A stretch of 64,000 nucleotides of DNA from Arabidopsis thaliana (taxonomy: Eukaryota; Streptophyta; Magnoliopsida; Brassicales; Brassicaceae): the NCBI RefSeq assembly GCF_000001735.4, contig NC_003076.8, positions 7,936,001 to 8,000,000 on the forward strand, in the 5' to 3' direction. The translations under genes and the position numbers were made by a program. Shown piece by piece: positions 39,796-51,663 of this stretch; position 1 is the stretch's first letter, and each line of letters opens with the position of its first letter. The notes under the pieces were generated by a model. The model was given only the letters and a program-made list of their open reading frames with translations, was not told the DNA's origin and did no database searches.

Positions 39796-41688
39796 ATGAT
39801 AAGTAGATACAGGAGTGTTAATTACCTGAAGTATGAATAAGGATTTTTTTTGTGGGGAAAAAAAGAAGAAGATTATATGTGGTTAAGAATATATTATATC
39901 ATCAAAATCTTTAATAATATAACTCGTCATACTTAGTTAATTAACACACATAATACATGATTAGAAATTTATATTTACACGAAATGATATGAAGAACTGC
40001 TATGACTACTTTTGAAGATATAATATATTTTTAATCACATATCTACTTCTTCTTCTTTTGTTTTGACAAAAAATACTAAACCTTTTCTTCTAGTGGTAAA
40101 GACTTAAAGTATCGTTAGTATGTTGGAGTCTCGCTCGTGATATATTTTGCTCCTCCAAATTTTATTTTTATTTCGAATTAATTTAGATGCAATCACACCA
40201 CACATGTCGCCAGAAACACTCGAAATCATTAATCGTCTCTAATGCAAACGAAGCTTCATTTGATCTTGTTTCGAAATTTACCGTTATATATATATATATA
40301 TGTCTCCCACCTCCATTCTATTATATCTAAAAATCTCGGACATGCGGCTTGAGATTAGCCCAAACAAAAACAATAGCTCATTAATTGGATCTTGTTGTTG
40401 GTTCAAACTCATGTGTTGTTAATTAGTTTTTTTTTTCTCTTATTGCAATAATGGTCTGGGAGTGAGAAGTAATCCTAAAAAAAAAAAAAGGTGAGAAGAG
40501 TAATTAGTCCAGAACCATGTAGCTCAGTTTTTTTTTTTGATGAAGGGTTTCAAACTTAAGATTGAGAAGAGATTGTACAAAAGCCCCTATTGGACTCAAT
40601 AGTTAGTAGTTAATTAGCATTGTATAAAAAGAAATAAACATTAAGAGGGATTAATCAAATCGTTTTCTCCTCAAAATTGATCAAGGGGTTCTCTTTGAAG
40701 CCTAGAGGATGCAAATTGGGAAAGGGTGAGGGAAAGTAAACTGATTCTGAATTCAGCGGAGAGATGACACATGAGGTTCAATAGTTAGTAGCTCAGAAAT
40801 CTTGTGATTAGCTGCCAGGATCATCAGCGAGACAACTGCCAGAGAGGGATCACCAAATTAGCCGTCAGCAATTAGCACATGATAAGAGAGCCGCCGGGCA
40901 TACATGGTTTCATACTATTCATTATCAATTAAGTAAAAACAATCATGTTTATTATAGTGTATTCAATTATCAGATTCCAAATAGTTCCAAGGTAAAGATA
41001 TAACAGGAAAGATATACTTTGGTTCCAAATCAATAGACAAAAAAAGCTGAACTTTAAATTATGAAGACACACTATATACTCACGCTTCAAAAGACCACAA
41101 TTAATGTTTCGACTATGAAAAACAAACCATATCAAGTATAATGTTTTGTTGTTCTGCTTTGGACCTCATATCCCTCGTTCTATTTTCGTTTGTCTCGCAG
41201 ATCTTTCATAATCCTTAAAACCCCTCAAAAAAAGGTTTTAAATAGTTAGAATTTTCTTGTGGTTTTGCTTTAAAGGTTATATGTAAGTTGTCGGTGAGAG
41301 TGTGAGACTAAACCAAATTTTTTTTTGGCCATTTTTATAATTTGAACATTGTAACTACGAAATGATCACTCTTGTCAGATCGAGAAGTTGATAAATTGGT
41401 CACTGATACTTATGACGGATAGAAAAACAAACAAATTTCAAGGTTTTTTCTGTTTCTTTTTTTTCCCACTTATATAAATGTGATAAACATACATATATAT
41501 ATTTGTTCAAAAACAAACATACAAATATATATCAACGTGGCAATATTAAGTTTGATTGTTCGAAATGTAAAATATATTGAATTTACGGTCGTATATACTA
41601 ATATATTCTGTTTATAATAAATATATAATGTTTTCTTATAATCCGGCCGTAATTAAACACAATGCAAATGAAATAAGTTTGTTCTGTT

Positions 41689-41711
41689 TATATATATATA
41701 TATATATATAT
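41689..41711. repeat. (TA)n tract
   Basis: About 11 TA dinucleotides in non-coding DNA. Confidence 0.85.
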
Positions 41712-44636
41712 TGTTTTCACTTAGTAGATAATTCTTAGTTACTTGTAGTATTTCTATCTAAAACATTTAAATGCAAAGGTTATGACTTATGACATTGTTT
41801 TCTGCATATGCAGTTTTTTACATAGCAACTGAATTAATCTATGTCTAAAATTGTGATCACCAAATATTTCTAAATTCTTATATATAGACATGTTTGTAAT
41901 TAACCCTCATCACTCTGCTTTGTCATCAAATTAAAATCTCAATATCTTATGTACGGCAATGCATCGATCCTAAAATCCGCTTTTTTACTCGAGTCCTCAG
42001 CCCAAGAAAGAACCTTAAAATATACTGGCCAAAGGCAATAATATGCTTTCTTTAATAGGATCATTTTCGTTGCATCAAAAAACAAAAGTCCAGCACCTCT
42101 AAAAGTTTTACAGTTTTTAAAACAACAGCTATTTACGTTCACATCAACATTTACTTGTTGACAATAGATTATATTAAAATTTATAACTATACTTTTCCAA
42201 TTATTGTAAAAGAAAAATTATCTGACCAAATGAAAGATGCAAAAGAGAAAAAAAAAAGATGCAAAAGAGAAAAGACTAATCTCAATCAATATATGTATAC
42301 ATATATGACATCATGGGGTTAATATTGAATGCTTTATATTCCAAACTTTTTGGCAAATCATGGCTAACCATGTCCATTGTGAATCGTGACGTGGAATTGT
42401 GTTCCATGCAAAAGATACGAATTTTTGTTAAAAGTAAAATAAAACATGCATGAAGATAACGAGTACGTCGGCTTTATCTAGAGGCCCCTATATAAAAAGA
42501 GAAAGATATAAAAGATAAATTGAAGAGGATATGAAATGATTGGCCGAATTTGTTATATATTGCCACTAGATAAATATCATTTTTTCTTAAATTTTTCTCG
42601 TTTATAGGAAAAAGTTTATGATGTTTAAAAGTTCATGTTTCTTCTTTTCAATTATGAATTTGAATGTGTATTTCTAAAATAGGAACGAATGTTTAACTAT
42701 AAAATATTTTGACATATCTAAGGAACGGTTAACTTTTAAAAGGCATTGAAATTTTATATATAATCATTTACTATGGTTAAATATGCATTAATCACCAAAT
42801 CAAGAAGTTTTGCTAATTCCATTTGAATTGCATATGTTGAAGTTGGATTCGAAATTGATTTATCCATAGATCAAAGAAAATTAAAGAAATGAAAATAATG
42901 TGAGAATCAAATTCAAAAAAAAAAAAAACTGAGAGAAAATATGCGTGCATAACACATAAAAAAAAAACGTAAAAAGCCTAAAATAATATGTAAAGAATAT
43001 GATTATTCCATTAATTTTACTTATGATTTTAAGTTTCGTTATATGATCGAAACCATTAATATGATTTTGGTGATAAAGAAGTGCCATTTTTTTCTATGCG
43101 CCAAAATATTTCGGGCAAAAGAAAATTTTAGCCTAAAAGATGGTTTCAAATCAAACTAACTTCGACTACGTTGTTTTTAAGAAAATTATTTATGGGAATT
43201 AAAAAGAAAATCGTTTAAAAATGTTTTAACAAAAACAGGAGATAAGATTTACATGTAACGTGCCACATTTGATATTTTAGTGTAGAGTGATATCTCTAAT
43301 TATTGAAGGCTTTATTGGACAATAGATGAGTGATGATTCCACTCCCATGTAAAGGAGAACGAGATAATATCAGCACATTGTGTTTTTTTGCCCTTTTCTT
43401 TGTTTTTCTCTCTTTCTCTTTCGCTTCTTTATTTTTTTATAAATAATTTGCTTCTCTTTTTTTTTCCTAACATACTAAGAACAATGATGTTGGTCTTTTC
43501 CAAAATCTGATAGAACACTTGGCAACTTGTGTAGCTGTAGTATAATTGTATTTCTTTTTATCGCAATAATTAATGCCAACATATCCTCAATTATATATAT
43601 TATCCTAGCTAATCGTATTTGCACCGTACGTCTATTTCTTATATTTTTCTACTCTATTAATTACTTTTATTCCCTTAAAACATTAACACTAATTTTTATT
43701 GCGTAGAAATAATCATATTTCATTATGTAAGAAGAAAATTATTTTAATAATGGAATATATTTTGTACATATATAATGTGTAAAAAATTAATTTTAACTTC
43801 TATTACTAATTTGATTAACAATTAAACGCATATTTTCATTACGATGGCACTCTTAAGCAGTCTAGTATCTAGAGTGTAGACAATAGACATGCATGGTTAT
43901 TGAGACTGTTTACCTAATCTCATTACCATTTCCTCAGCCAGTTGATAGATCATGCTTCACTTTGGCTTCTTGTGTTTTTTTCCTCTTCATCATATTTTAT
44001 TTGTAAATAGGTGATCGTGTTCACAAACTATATACGTTATACATTATTATTTATAAATGAAAAACCGGAATTGGTTAGTAAATTAAACCAATTATGATAT
44101 GTGCTTGGTGCGTATGTGTATATGTATGTCTATAACTCTATATATCCTTTATATAAACTCCCACTATGGCACTCTCATCTTTGCCGTTAAGATATGAATT
44201 AGATATAATTCATCAATTATAAGGCAAAACTTTCGAATATGGTTGGATTTTAGTAGAGCTGGCCGGCAGCTTTGGTGCACAACAATTGTCTCTCTTCTTT
44301 ACAAAATTTATATATATTATTATGTTGCTAATTAAGTTTATCTGCTCAGACGTATAAGATATTTGTACTCACATATTGCATATCGTACTGTATATGATAA
44401 TGGAATGTGCTAAGGATATATATATTTAAAACGTTTTCATAAATCTCATCAAGGACTTGATCTTTTTATAAAAGCATTTTCGTGCCTTTCTAGGTGTATG
44501 GACGTATTTAAACGAAGGTTTATCTAGTCCTTCCTCAACTTTATTAAACTGTATGCAAATTAATCAGTTAGTTGTTTATTTTGTAGACCAAATATAATCC
44601 GAGTCTATATTCATTTGCTGATTCAAAAAGAAAAAG

Positions 44637-44638
44637 TA

Positions 44639-44661
<23 letters not shown>
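44637..44661. repeat. (TA)n tract followed by T-run
   Basis: About 12 TA dinucleotides are followed by 13 T. It sits inside a spurious open frame. Confidence 0.85.
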
Positions 44662-44669
<8 letters not shown>

Positions 44670-45397
44670 TTTTAAAATTAAATTCAATTAGGTTTAATAA
44701 AATTATACACCGGACTAAAATAAAAAACCAATTTGAATTATTCATCCTTCAAATAATTCTTGGTAAGTTAAACGAAACCAAATCAAACATAATCACGAAT
44801 TTTCCTTACTCACTCGTTTTATGCAAGATGAAAATTACAAATCGAATAAATATACCAAAATATCAAATTAAAAGTCACATACATATAGTAACGAAATCGA
44901 AATTTGAGAAGGAAAAATTGATTTTTATTTTCCTCTCGCTTGGTTGGTGCATGCACGATGAAAATGTTTTATCTTTTTTTTTTTTTCTCTCAAAAACCGA
45001 CTTGACATTGTATCTATCGGAGTGTTGTAAATTATGTAACCTCTTTTGATAAAGACGAGACTCTTTTTCATCGCAACAATGACATATCCTAATTCTTAGA
45101 AATCCTTATTTGGCTGCTATAGAAGAACAACATATTTTTTTCTTTTTCCACCAGCCATTCTCCCATCTACTCGTTGGTGCAATATTCACATGGAAAACAG
45201 TTGGATTTAAAGGAGATTACAAAACTTAATTCATAAAATCGAACTCTATATATGGAAATTAAGGGTGACATATTAAATGCAATTCAACCCAACTAAAAAT
45301 GTTGCAACCGAAACAAATCAATCAAACTAAAATAACATGCAAGTCCAAATATATCATAATACTAATAAATATGATTCTTTTGTCTCATTAAGCATCT

Positions 45398-45469
45398 GGT
45401 TCTATGGTGTAGTGGTTAGCACTCAGGACTTTGAATCCTGCGACCTGGGTTCGACTCCCGGTAGAACCT
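45398..45469 (+). tRNA. tRNA-Gln (anticodon TTG)
   Basis: A 72-base gene folds into a clean cloverleaf. The acceptor stem GGTTCTA pairs with TAGAACC (45462-45468) plus discriminator T. The D arm holds A-box-like TGGTGTAGTGG, and the anticodon stem CAGGA pairs with TCCTG (45424-45428 with 45436-45440) around loop CTTTGAA. The anticodon TTG at 45431-45433 reads CAA codons. The T arm holds the B box GGTTCGACTCC. There is no intron and no encoded CCA, and a T-run follows at 45472-45477, as expected for a nuclear Pol III terminator. Confidence 0.96.
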
Positions 45470-45471
45470 CA

Positions 45472-45477
45472 TTTTTT
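45472..45477 (+). terminator. Pol III T-run terminator of tRNA-Gln
   Basis: An oligo-T run lies three bases after the tRNA 3' end, the usual RNA polymerase III stop signal. Confidence 0.8.
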
Positions 45478-45534
45478 TCTTTCTCCAAACTAAATTTTAA
45501 AGTTCTAAACAAACAGGTCATCAGCTATCACATT

Positions 45535-45569
45535 TGGGCCTAGTTTGAATTAGTGGACTCCAAGGCCCA
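45535..45569. promoter_or_regulatory. Paired site II-like elements (TGGGCC / GGCCCA) in LCB2 promoter
   Basis: TGGGCC at 45535-45540 and GGCCCA at 45564-45569 lie ~330 bp upstream of the LCB2 ATG. TGGGCC/T 'site II' motifs bind TCP factors and are frequent in promoters of growth-related plant genes. The regulatory role is inferred. Confidence 0.4.
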
Positions 45570-45888
45570 AGATACGTAAAATCGCTATTTCGTTTTAAGG
45601 TTCTAAAGATAAATTATCTGTACTATTAAATATTTTAATATTAAAAAAGAAAAGAAATGGTTTTATGATCCGATCCCTTCTCAATCTCACGGAGGGGAAA
45701 AGATTCCTCCAATTCAAATCTCTGTCTGTGTCTCTGTCTCTCAACTTTCAATTTCTGAGAGAGTCGGAAATATTCTCCAGATCGCCTAAGGCAAATTCGT
45801 TTTCCGATTCGGCCTAGCGACGGCGAGAGAGGAGAGGAAGAGGCAAGTTGATTGACCGGAGAAGAAGACGAAGCCGTTCTTGGAGAAA

Positions 45889-48800
45889 ATGATAACGATT
45901 CCTTATTTAACCGCTGTATCCACCTACTTCAGCTATGGATTGCTCTTTGCTTTTGGTCAGCTCCGAGATTTCTTCCGTCGCTTCATTGATTGGTGGTTCA
46001 CTAGCAATCTCCAGGTCTGTCTGTTTTCTCCAGTATATAATGTACGTAGATGTGGATCAATGTACAAGTTTGTTTAACTTTATGCTTCTTATTCCGGTGA
46101 AATTGGCTATCGACAGGGATACGCGCCGATCTGTTTGGGGCATGAGGATTTCTATATCAGGCGATTGTATCATCGGATTCAGGTAAATTCATTATCAAAT
46201 CTATGATTCTGTTAACAAAATCGAATTGATTATTGGCATTGTAGTTATGCAAGCTTTAAGCGTTGTGAATGTTTGGCTTATGAGTTTCTCGTGTTTACTG
46301 CTTGATGACTAATGTTTATCTCCGTTTTGCTTCAAGGATTGTTTTGAACGACCTATATCGAGTGCACCTGATGCTTGGTTTGATGTGGTTGAGCGCTACT
46401 CTAATGACAACAACAAGACGCTTAAGTGAGTCTGTCTACTTGTGTTTTTCTATCAGTAGTCGTAGCTTCTTTGATTCTGTTGGGAGAATATGAAAATGCT
46501 GAATTCGAATGGTTGATACAGTCTTGTAAAATTGTCCCATTCAAGTTTAATTAGGGGAAGATTTGAATTCTAAATTAAGAAGGTTGCTGAGTAAACCTTT
46601 GTTGGTGTTGACTCTGTGCAGGCGAACAACAAAAACTAGCAGGTGCCTCAATTTGGGGTCCTACAATTATCTTGGGTTTGGTTCTTTTGATGAATATTGC
46701 ACGCCTCGTGTTATTGAGTCCTTGAAGAAATTTTCAGCAAGTACATGTAGCTCTCGTGTTGATGCAGGTAAAGTGTCTTTGCCTATAGATTCAAGAACCA
46801 TTTTGGCTCTGTTTCTAAACAAACTTTTTTCTGCTATCAGGAACTACATCCGTGCATGCAGAACTTGAGGAATGTGTTACTAGGTTTGTGGGAAAGCCTG
46901 CTGCTGTTGTTTTTGGCATGGGCTATGCAACAAATTCGGCTATCATTCCAGTCTTGATTGGAAAGGTATGCATTGGTTTACCCTTTATGATGAAGGCGTA
47001 TGTTGTCTCTTTTCTAAAACCCATGCTTAAGTTGATATTTTTTCCTGTGATGTCTTGTATACAGGGAGGGTTGATAATAAGTGATTCTTTGAACCATAGT
47101 TCTATTGTCAATGGTGCTCGAGGTTCTGGAGCCACTATCCGTGTTTTCCAGCATAACAGTAAGCATTTGTTGTGTTTCAGCTTCAGAGGTTCTTTCCATA
47201 TAATGGATGGCTTACATGTATATTCTCTTGCTTGTGTTTCTTAGCGCCTTCCCATTTGGAACGAGTTTTGAGAGAACAAATTGCAGAAGGTCAACCTAGG
47301 ACACATCGACCATGGAAGAAAATTATTGTTGTTGTTGAAGGTATTTACAGCATGGAAGGGGAGATTTGTCATCTACCGGAAGTTGTGGCCATATGCAAGA
47401 AGTATAAGGTGAGACAATATTCCTGAATTACTGATTATGAGAATTGGTTGATAACTGAAACTATTTTGTGTGTGCAAATACCCCTTAAAAAGTAACTGGG
47501 TTCACTATGTGCCACATTCAATATAAGCGATAAATTAAGGAACTCTATTGACTAAAATTACCCTTTGAAATGCCATATTTTCTAAACTATTGGGAGTTTT
47601 TTGTTGCGTGAAAAGATACACCTAACTTATCTTCTATCTTCGTTTCAGGCATATGTTTATTTGGATGAAGCTCACAGCATTGGGGCAATTGGTAAAACAG
47701 GAAAGGGTATTTGTGAACTCCTGGGAGTTGACACAGCTGATGTGGACGTAATGATGGGAACCTTCACAAAATCTTTTGGGTCTTGTGGTGGCTATATTGC
47801 TGGATCTAAGGTTAGAAAATGCTACATTTGTTTTTATTTACTGATCTTGCAAATCTCCTGCAGTCTTGTTTTGGTAAATCAAGTTTCTGACCTTTTAGTT
47901 TAGCTCAAAAAGAATATTGATAGCCGTAACTTTCACTCAAATATAAACCATTAACCAAAAAAACGCTCACTCAAAAGTCAAAACTTATTTTGAACCTGCG
48001 AAATGACGATTAGTATATATATATAAAGGCCTTCAGTATCTATACGACATACCATGTGATACTTAGGTAAGCTGTACACTTCTTAAATTCAACAAAAGTA
48101 TAATCAATTTATTATTTTTATTCAACTTCTATAGGAGCTCATCCAATATTTGAAGCATCAATGCCCAGCTCATCTTTACGCAACATCCATACCAACTCCT
48201 TCCGCACAACAAATTATATCTGCCATTAAAGTTATTCTGGGAGAGGATGGTTCAAATCGAGGTACTCGATTTTTTTTCTCACCGTGTCATTAATTGGCCT
48301 CATTTGGGTCACTGAGCACAATCTAATCAGGTCATGACTCATAACCTAAAAACTCCCATTCTTCTCAAATACTGAACAGGGGCACAAAAGCTAGCAAGAA
48401 TACGTGAGAACAGCAACTTTTTCCGGGCTGAGCTGCAGAAGATGGGATTTGAGGTACTTGGAGACAATGATTCCCCAGTCATGCCTATAATGCTTTACAA
48501 CCCAGCAAAAATCCCAGCTTTCTCAAGAGAATGTCTGCGACAAAAAGTAAGTTCTATTATTCAAATCCAAATATCATATGAGAACTCGATTAACACAAGG
48601 TAACAAGATCAAAAAGTAAATGATTAACTTGTGGGTGCAATGGAACCTTGAAACTCTGAACAGGTGGCAGTGGTGGTCGTGGGTTTCCCAGCTACACCTC
48701 TACTGCTGGCTAGGGCACGTATTTGCATCTCCGCATCTCATTCAAGAGAAGATCTTATAAGAGCCCTCAAGGTAAAATATTGCATTCTACCCACTTGTGT

Positions 48801-49037
48801 TTTTTTCTTATTACAAATAAGCGCTATTCCACAGAAGTCCCAAAGCACAAAACTGCTAAAATAGATCTATATGCTTCGATAGAGCTCGGTTTCAATGCAA
48901 GACAAGTTTTGAATCAATGTGTGTGGTTTTGTGTTGGACAGGTTATAAGCAAAGTAGGTGACCTTAGCGGAATCAAATATTTCCCGGCAGAGCCGAAGAA
49001 AATAGAACAGTCGAAAAACGACATCAAGCTGGATTGA
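45889..49037 (+). CDS. LCB2: Serine palmitoyltransferase LCB2 subunit
   Basis: Twelve exons: 45889-46014, 46117-46182, 46337-46425, 46622-46767, 46841-46965, 47065-47158, 47245-47408, 47649-47810, 48135-48261, 48380-48546, 48664-48771 and 48942-49037 (TGA), giving 489 aa. N-terminal ER membrane helix ([20 protein letters not shown]), then an alpha-oxoamine synthase fold: [58 protein letters not shown] and [12 protein letters not shown], where K311 forms the PLP Schiff base. With LCB1 it condenses serine and palmitoyl-CoA, the first and rate-limiting step of sphingolipid synthesis, on the cytosolic face of the ER. All catalytic motifs are intact. It matches AT5G23670 (LCB2a). Confidence 0.97.
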
Positions 49038-49572
49038 AGAATTAACCAATGAAATAGAGATGCATCCAGGAAAACGCAAGCAAATGCTGTGTTATGTGTT
49101 AACTTCTCCATATCTCTCTGATGTGACACAAATCTGATTTCTCAGGGGTCCAGCCATTTCCTCTCTAAGTAAAACACAAACCCAGAGTTAGTCCACCTTT
49201 CCTCAAGTCTTGTTTACCATGGTGCTACTGCATTTATGTGATTCTTCATCCATGTTTTTCCAAGAGTTTAAATGTATAGTAATATCGTTGAATGATGTCA
49301 GAGTTCTTTTATTACTCCGGACAACAACTGTTTTCTATGTTTGGATTATTTGTATCAAAAGGTTTTGGATAAATTGGTCAATTAAGTTCCCAACCATCAA
49401 AAACCACAAGGTACAACAATCACAAATAAGTTAATCCTTCTTCATCTTCCTCTACCATTACAACAAACTAACTAAAATGTTACATTCAAACCAAAAAAAC
49501 ATCAAAAGAGAGAATTAAGTTTCAGACATTGCCAATGGCTGGTCACAAAAAACAAAACTCTTCCACCATTTT
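49038..49572. other. Convergent spacer (3' UTRs of LCB2 and SAM-domain gene)
   Basis: This is 535 bp between convergent stop codons, with no gene or repeat seen. Confidence 0.5.
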
Positions 49573-50460
49573 TCACGAGAACTCCCTCCCAAGCTTCTGA
49601 ATTGCACAATACATCTTCCTCCTAGACCCAACAGCATTAATCCCCATATCTTTAAGATCCTCCAATGTCAACAATGGTAACACTTGTTCATCAACTTCAT
49701 GCATCTCAAACATTGGCCAATATCTCCCTAACCCTAACTCTTGTAACCATATCTTCACTCCTTCTTTTCCTCTTCCTCCACTTTGCCAATCTCCTAACAA
49801 TTCAACCTCTCTATTCTCGTACCGTCTTCGTTCTTTCATCGGACTCTCCGAATCTTCTCTGCTGAAATCCCTAAACCCTTCTTCTCCTCCCAATTCTTCA
49901 TCCTCTTCCTCTTCTTCTTCCTCTCCACTGAATTTCTCATCTCCTTGCTCTACACCATCGTTTCTCGTCGCCCAATTCGACCTAACTCGCTTCGCCGAAG
50001 CTGTATTCGTCGTCGTCGTCGCCGCCGTCTCTCCACCGGATGATTTGACCCATTTCTTAACCCGCCAACTCCCAATCGAAACCGGATCTTCATCTAGGGT
50101 TCCAGTATTCTCATACCCACCGGAGCTCAAATTCGTCATAGTTCGAGTCCTCGAAGACGACGTCGTCTTCCCACTCTGATTATTCGGCTCCTTCCTGTTA
50201 CCACCACCACCACCACCACCACCACTAGGTCTCCATTTCGGCCGTCGGACTTGCGGAGAATCGTACGCCGCAACCACGTGTTGGTGGTACTGGTCACCGC
50301 CGATGTCTCCTAACCTAACGCTAGGTCTTCTCAATCGTTTCGATCCGACTGAAACTCCGGCTGCGGCGGATGTTTCCGGTGCTTCGATTGAGTTTATTAT
50401 CGCCGGCGGGATAAAACCGCCGTTAATCTGGTGACCTTCTACTAACTGTAACTCGGCCAT
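49573..50460 (-). CDS. SAM (sterile alpha motif) domain protein, single exon
   Basis: One uninterrupted ORF of 295 aa, ATG at 50460 (MAELQLVEGHQINGG). The first ~220 residues are low complexity and probably disordered: a basic RRPKWRPS patch before a run of eight or so glycines, Ser/Thr-rich stretches, and a Glu-rich block (EEEEEEDEELGGEE). The C-terminal ~65 residues are a SAM domain: GVKIWLQELGLGRYWPMFEMHEVDEQVLPLLTLEDLKDMGINAVGSRRKMYCAIQKL. SAM domains self-associate or bind partner SAMs or RNA; the partner here is unknown. A short GSWRVKKWVKSS motif lies mid-protein. It matches AT5G23680. Confidence 0.9.
   Translation of the reverse strand: MAELQLVEGHQINGGFIPPAIINSIEAPETSAAAGVSVGSKRLRRPSVRLGDIGGDQYHQHVVAAYDSPQVRRPKWRPSGGGGGGGGNRKEPNNQSGKTTSSSRTRTMTNLSSGGYENTGTLDEDPVSIGSWRVKKWVKSSGGETAATTTTNTASAKRVRSNWATRNDGVEQGDEKFSGEEEEEEEDEELGGEEGFRDFSREDSESPMKERRRYENREVELLGDWQSGGRGKEGVKIWLQELGLGRYWPMFEMHEVDEQVLPLLTLEDLKDMGINAVGSRRKMYCAIQKLGREFS
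50200..50225. repeat. (CCA)n coding microsatellite
   Basis: About eight CCA units. On the coding strand (minus) they read GGT repeats and encode the polyglycine run of the SAM-domain protein. Confidence 0.9.
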
Positions 50461-51663
50461 GGAAAACGAGAGAGAGACGGAGAAATTGAAGGAGAGAAAA
50501 GCGTTTTTTTTTGTTTGGTCTTCAGTTTACTCTGGAACCATATCTTGCTAACATGCGCAGAAAGGGATTTTATTTAGGTTTTATCTGGAGAAATTGGATT
50601 GTGAGAGAGAGAGAAGACGAAGAGAGAGTAGCGTTCAAATAGTGGACACGTGTTTCTGGAGCTCTTGTCTCTTGTCATATTTCTTTTTTTTGTTTTCTTT
50701 CCCAAACAAACAAATCCTTAATTGCATTGTTTATCTTTGTCATTAAAATTTCGGATTTGTTTCTATATATATCTTGCTTTGTATAGATTTGTAAACAATC
50801 ATAAGTTGTTGTATATTAATCATCCTTTATAGATTTGTTTCCACACATATTTCCATTTTTTTTTATAAATTAGGTAATGGGGTTTAATTTGTTTTCCCTT
50901 TTTTGGCTTAGCCAATTTCATTGGACAACAGTCCACCTGCTTTATAATCCAACACCAATTTAATTTTTTGTTGTGCGACTAATTTAATAAAAATTGAGGA
51001 TAATTCATCTATATAATTTCTTCAATATATGCTTCAACTTTATTTTTTTCACTTTATAAAATTTTGACATATTCACCCAATATCCTCCTTTACAAATGAA
51101 TGTATTTGATGTAAGAAATTGTATTTGAAGACTTTTACACCATGACCTTATATACTAGTATCTATCTTCTTAACCACAAATTAGTGATTATCTGTCAAAT
51201 TAAAGCTTGGTAAGTTTGTGATTATGCATTAAAATTGATAGTCTTTCATAACTTTTGCATTTACTCGAGTACACAAACTTTCACATGTTTAAATAAAAAT
51301 TATTTTATAGGGTTTAGTATTTTTTTGCAAATGTAAACGCAAAACTCAAGCACGAACATAGAGTACTCATTGATTTATTGTTGGCGTTTACATTTACAAT
51401 TATTAAAATAAAAGTGGTCAACATAATTAAAGTTGTTAGATCAGTCATTAAAACGGCAAGATGTTCTAAAGAGTAACATTGAAACAACAATAGTTTCAAG
51501 TATCAATTAGTCCCGCGGCGTGTGGCGATGGCGCGTGGTATCCGCCAAAAACCCTTCCCGGAACTAGAACCCTAACTTCTCTGCAAGTCTCTCTGTTCTA
51601 GTCACAATTCACTGAATTAAAGTTTGAAAACCCATGATGAAATGTTGAACCTTTCCAATTTCC
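50461..51663. other. Intergenic between divergent SAM and poly(A) polymerase-like genes
   Basis: This holds two promoters, with AT-rich DNA in the middle. GA-rich leader sequence of the SAM gene is near 50590-50640. I see no other gene. Confidence 0.5.

Larger units (their letters stand above)
37959..45397. other. 7.4 kb region without protein genes
   Basis: This is AT-rich non-coding DNA between SWEET12 and the tRNA gene. All open stretches are short, low-complexity and without splice-linked partners. It contains (TA)n tracts (40287-40301, 41689-41711, 44637-44661) and a 13-bp match to the CACTA transposon end (CACTACAAGAAAA, 39783-39795). A less AT-rich island at about 40660-40910 has no frame I can read. 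The left part should carry the SWEET12 promoter. Confidence 0.55.

Noticed and set aside
41939..42142. Minus-strand frame of 67 codons that looked like a retroelement piece
   Set aside because: Too short, and no reverse-transcriptase motif is visible on either side.
44615..45049. 144-codon open frame on the plus strand
   Set aside because: It starts with TTG, runs through a (TA)n/T tract giving YIYIYIYIFFF, and is otherwise Lys/Ile/Asn-rich with no recognisable domain or splice partner; it is AT-rich noise.
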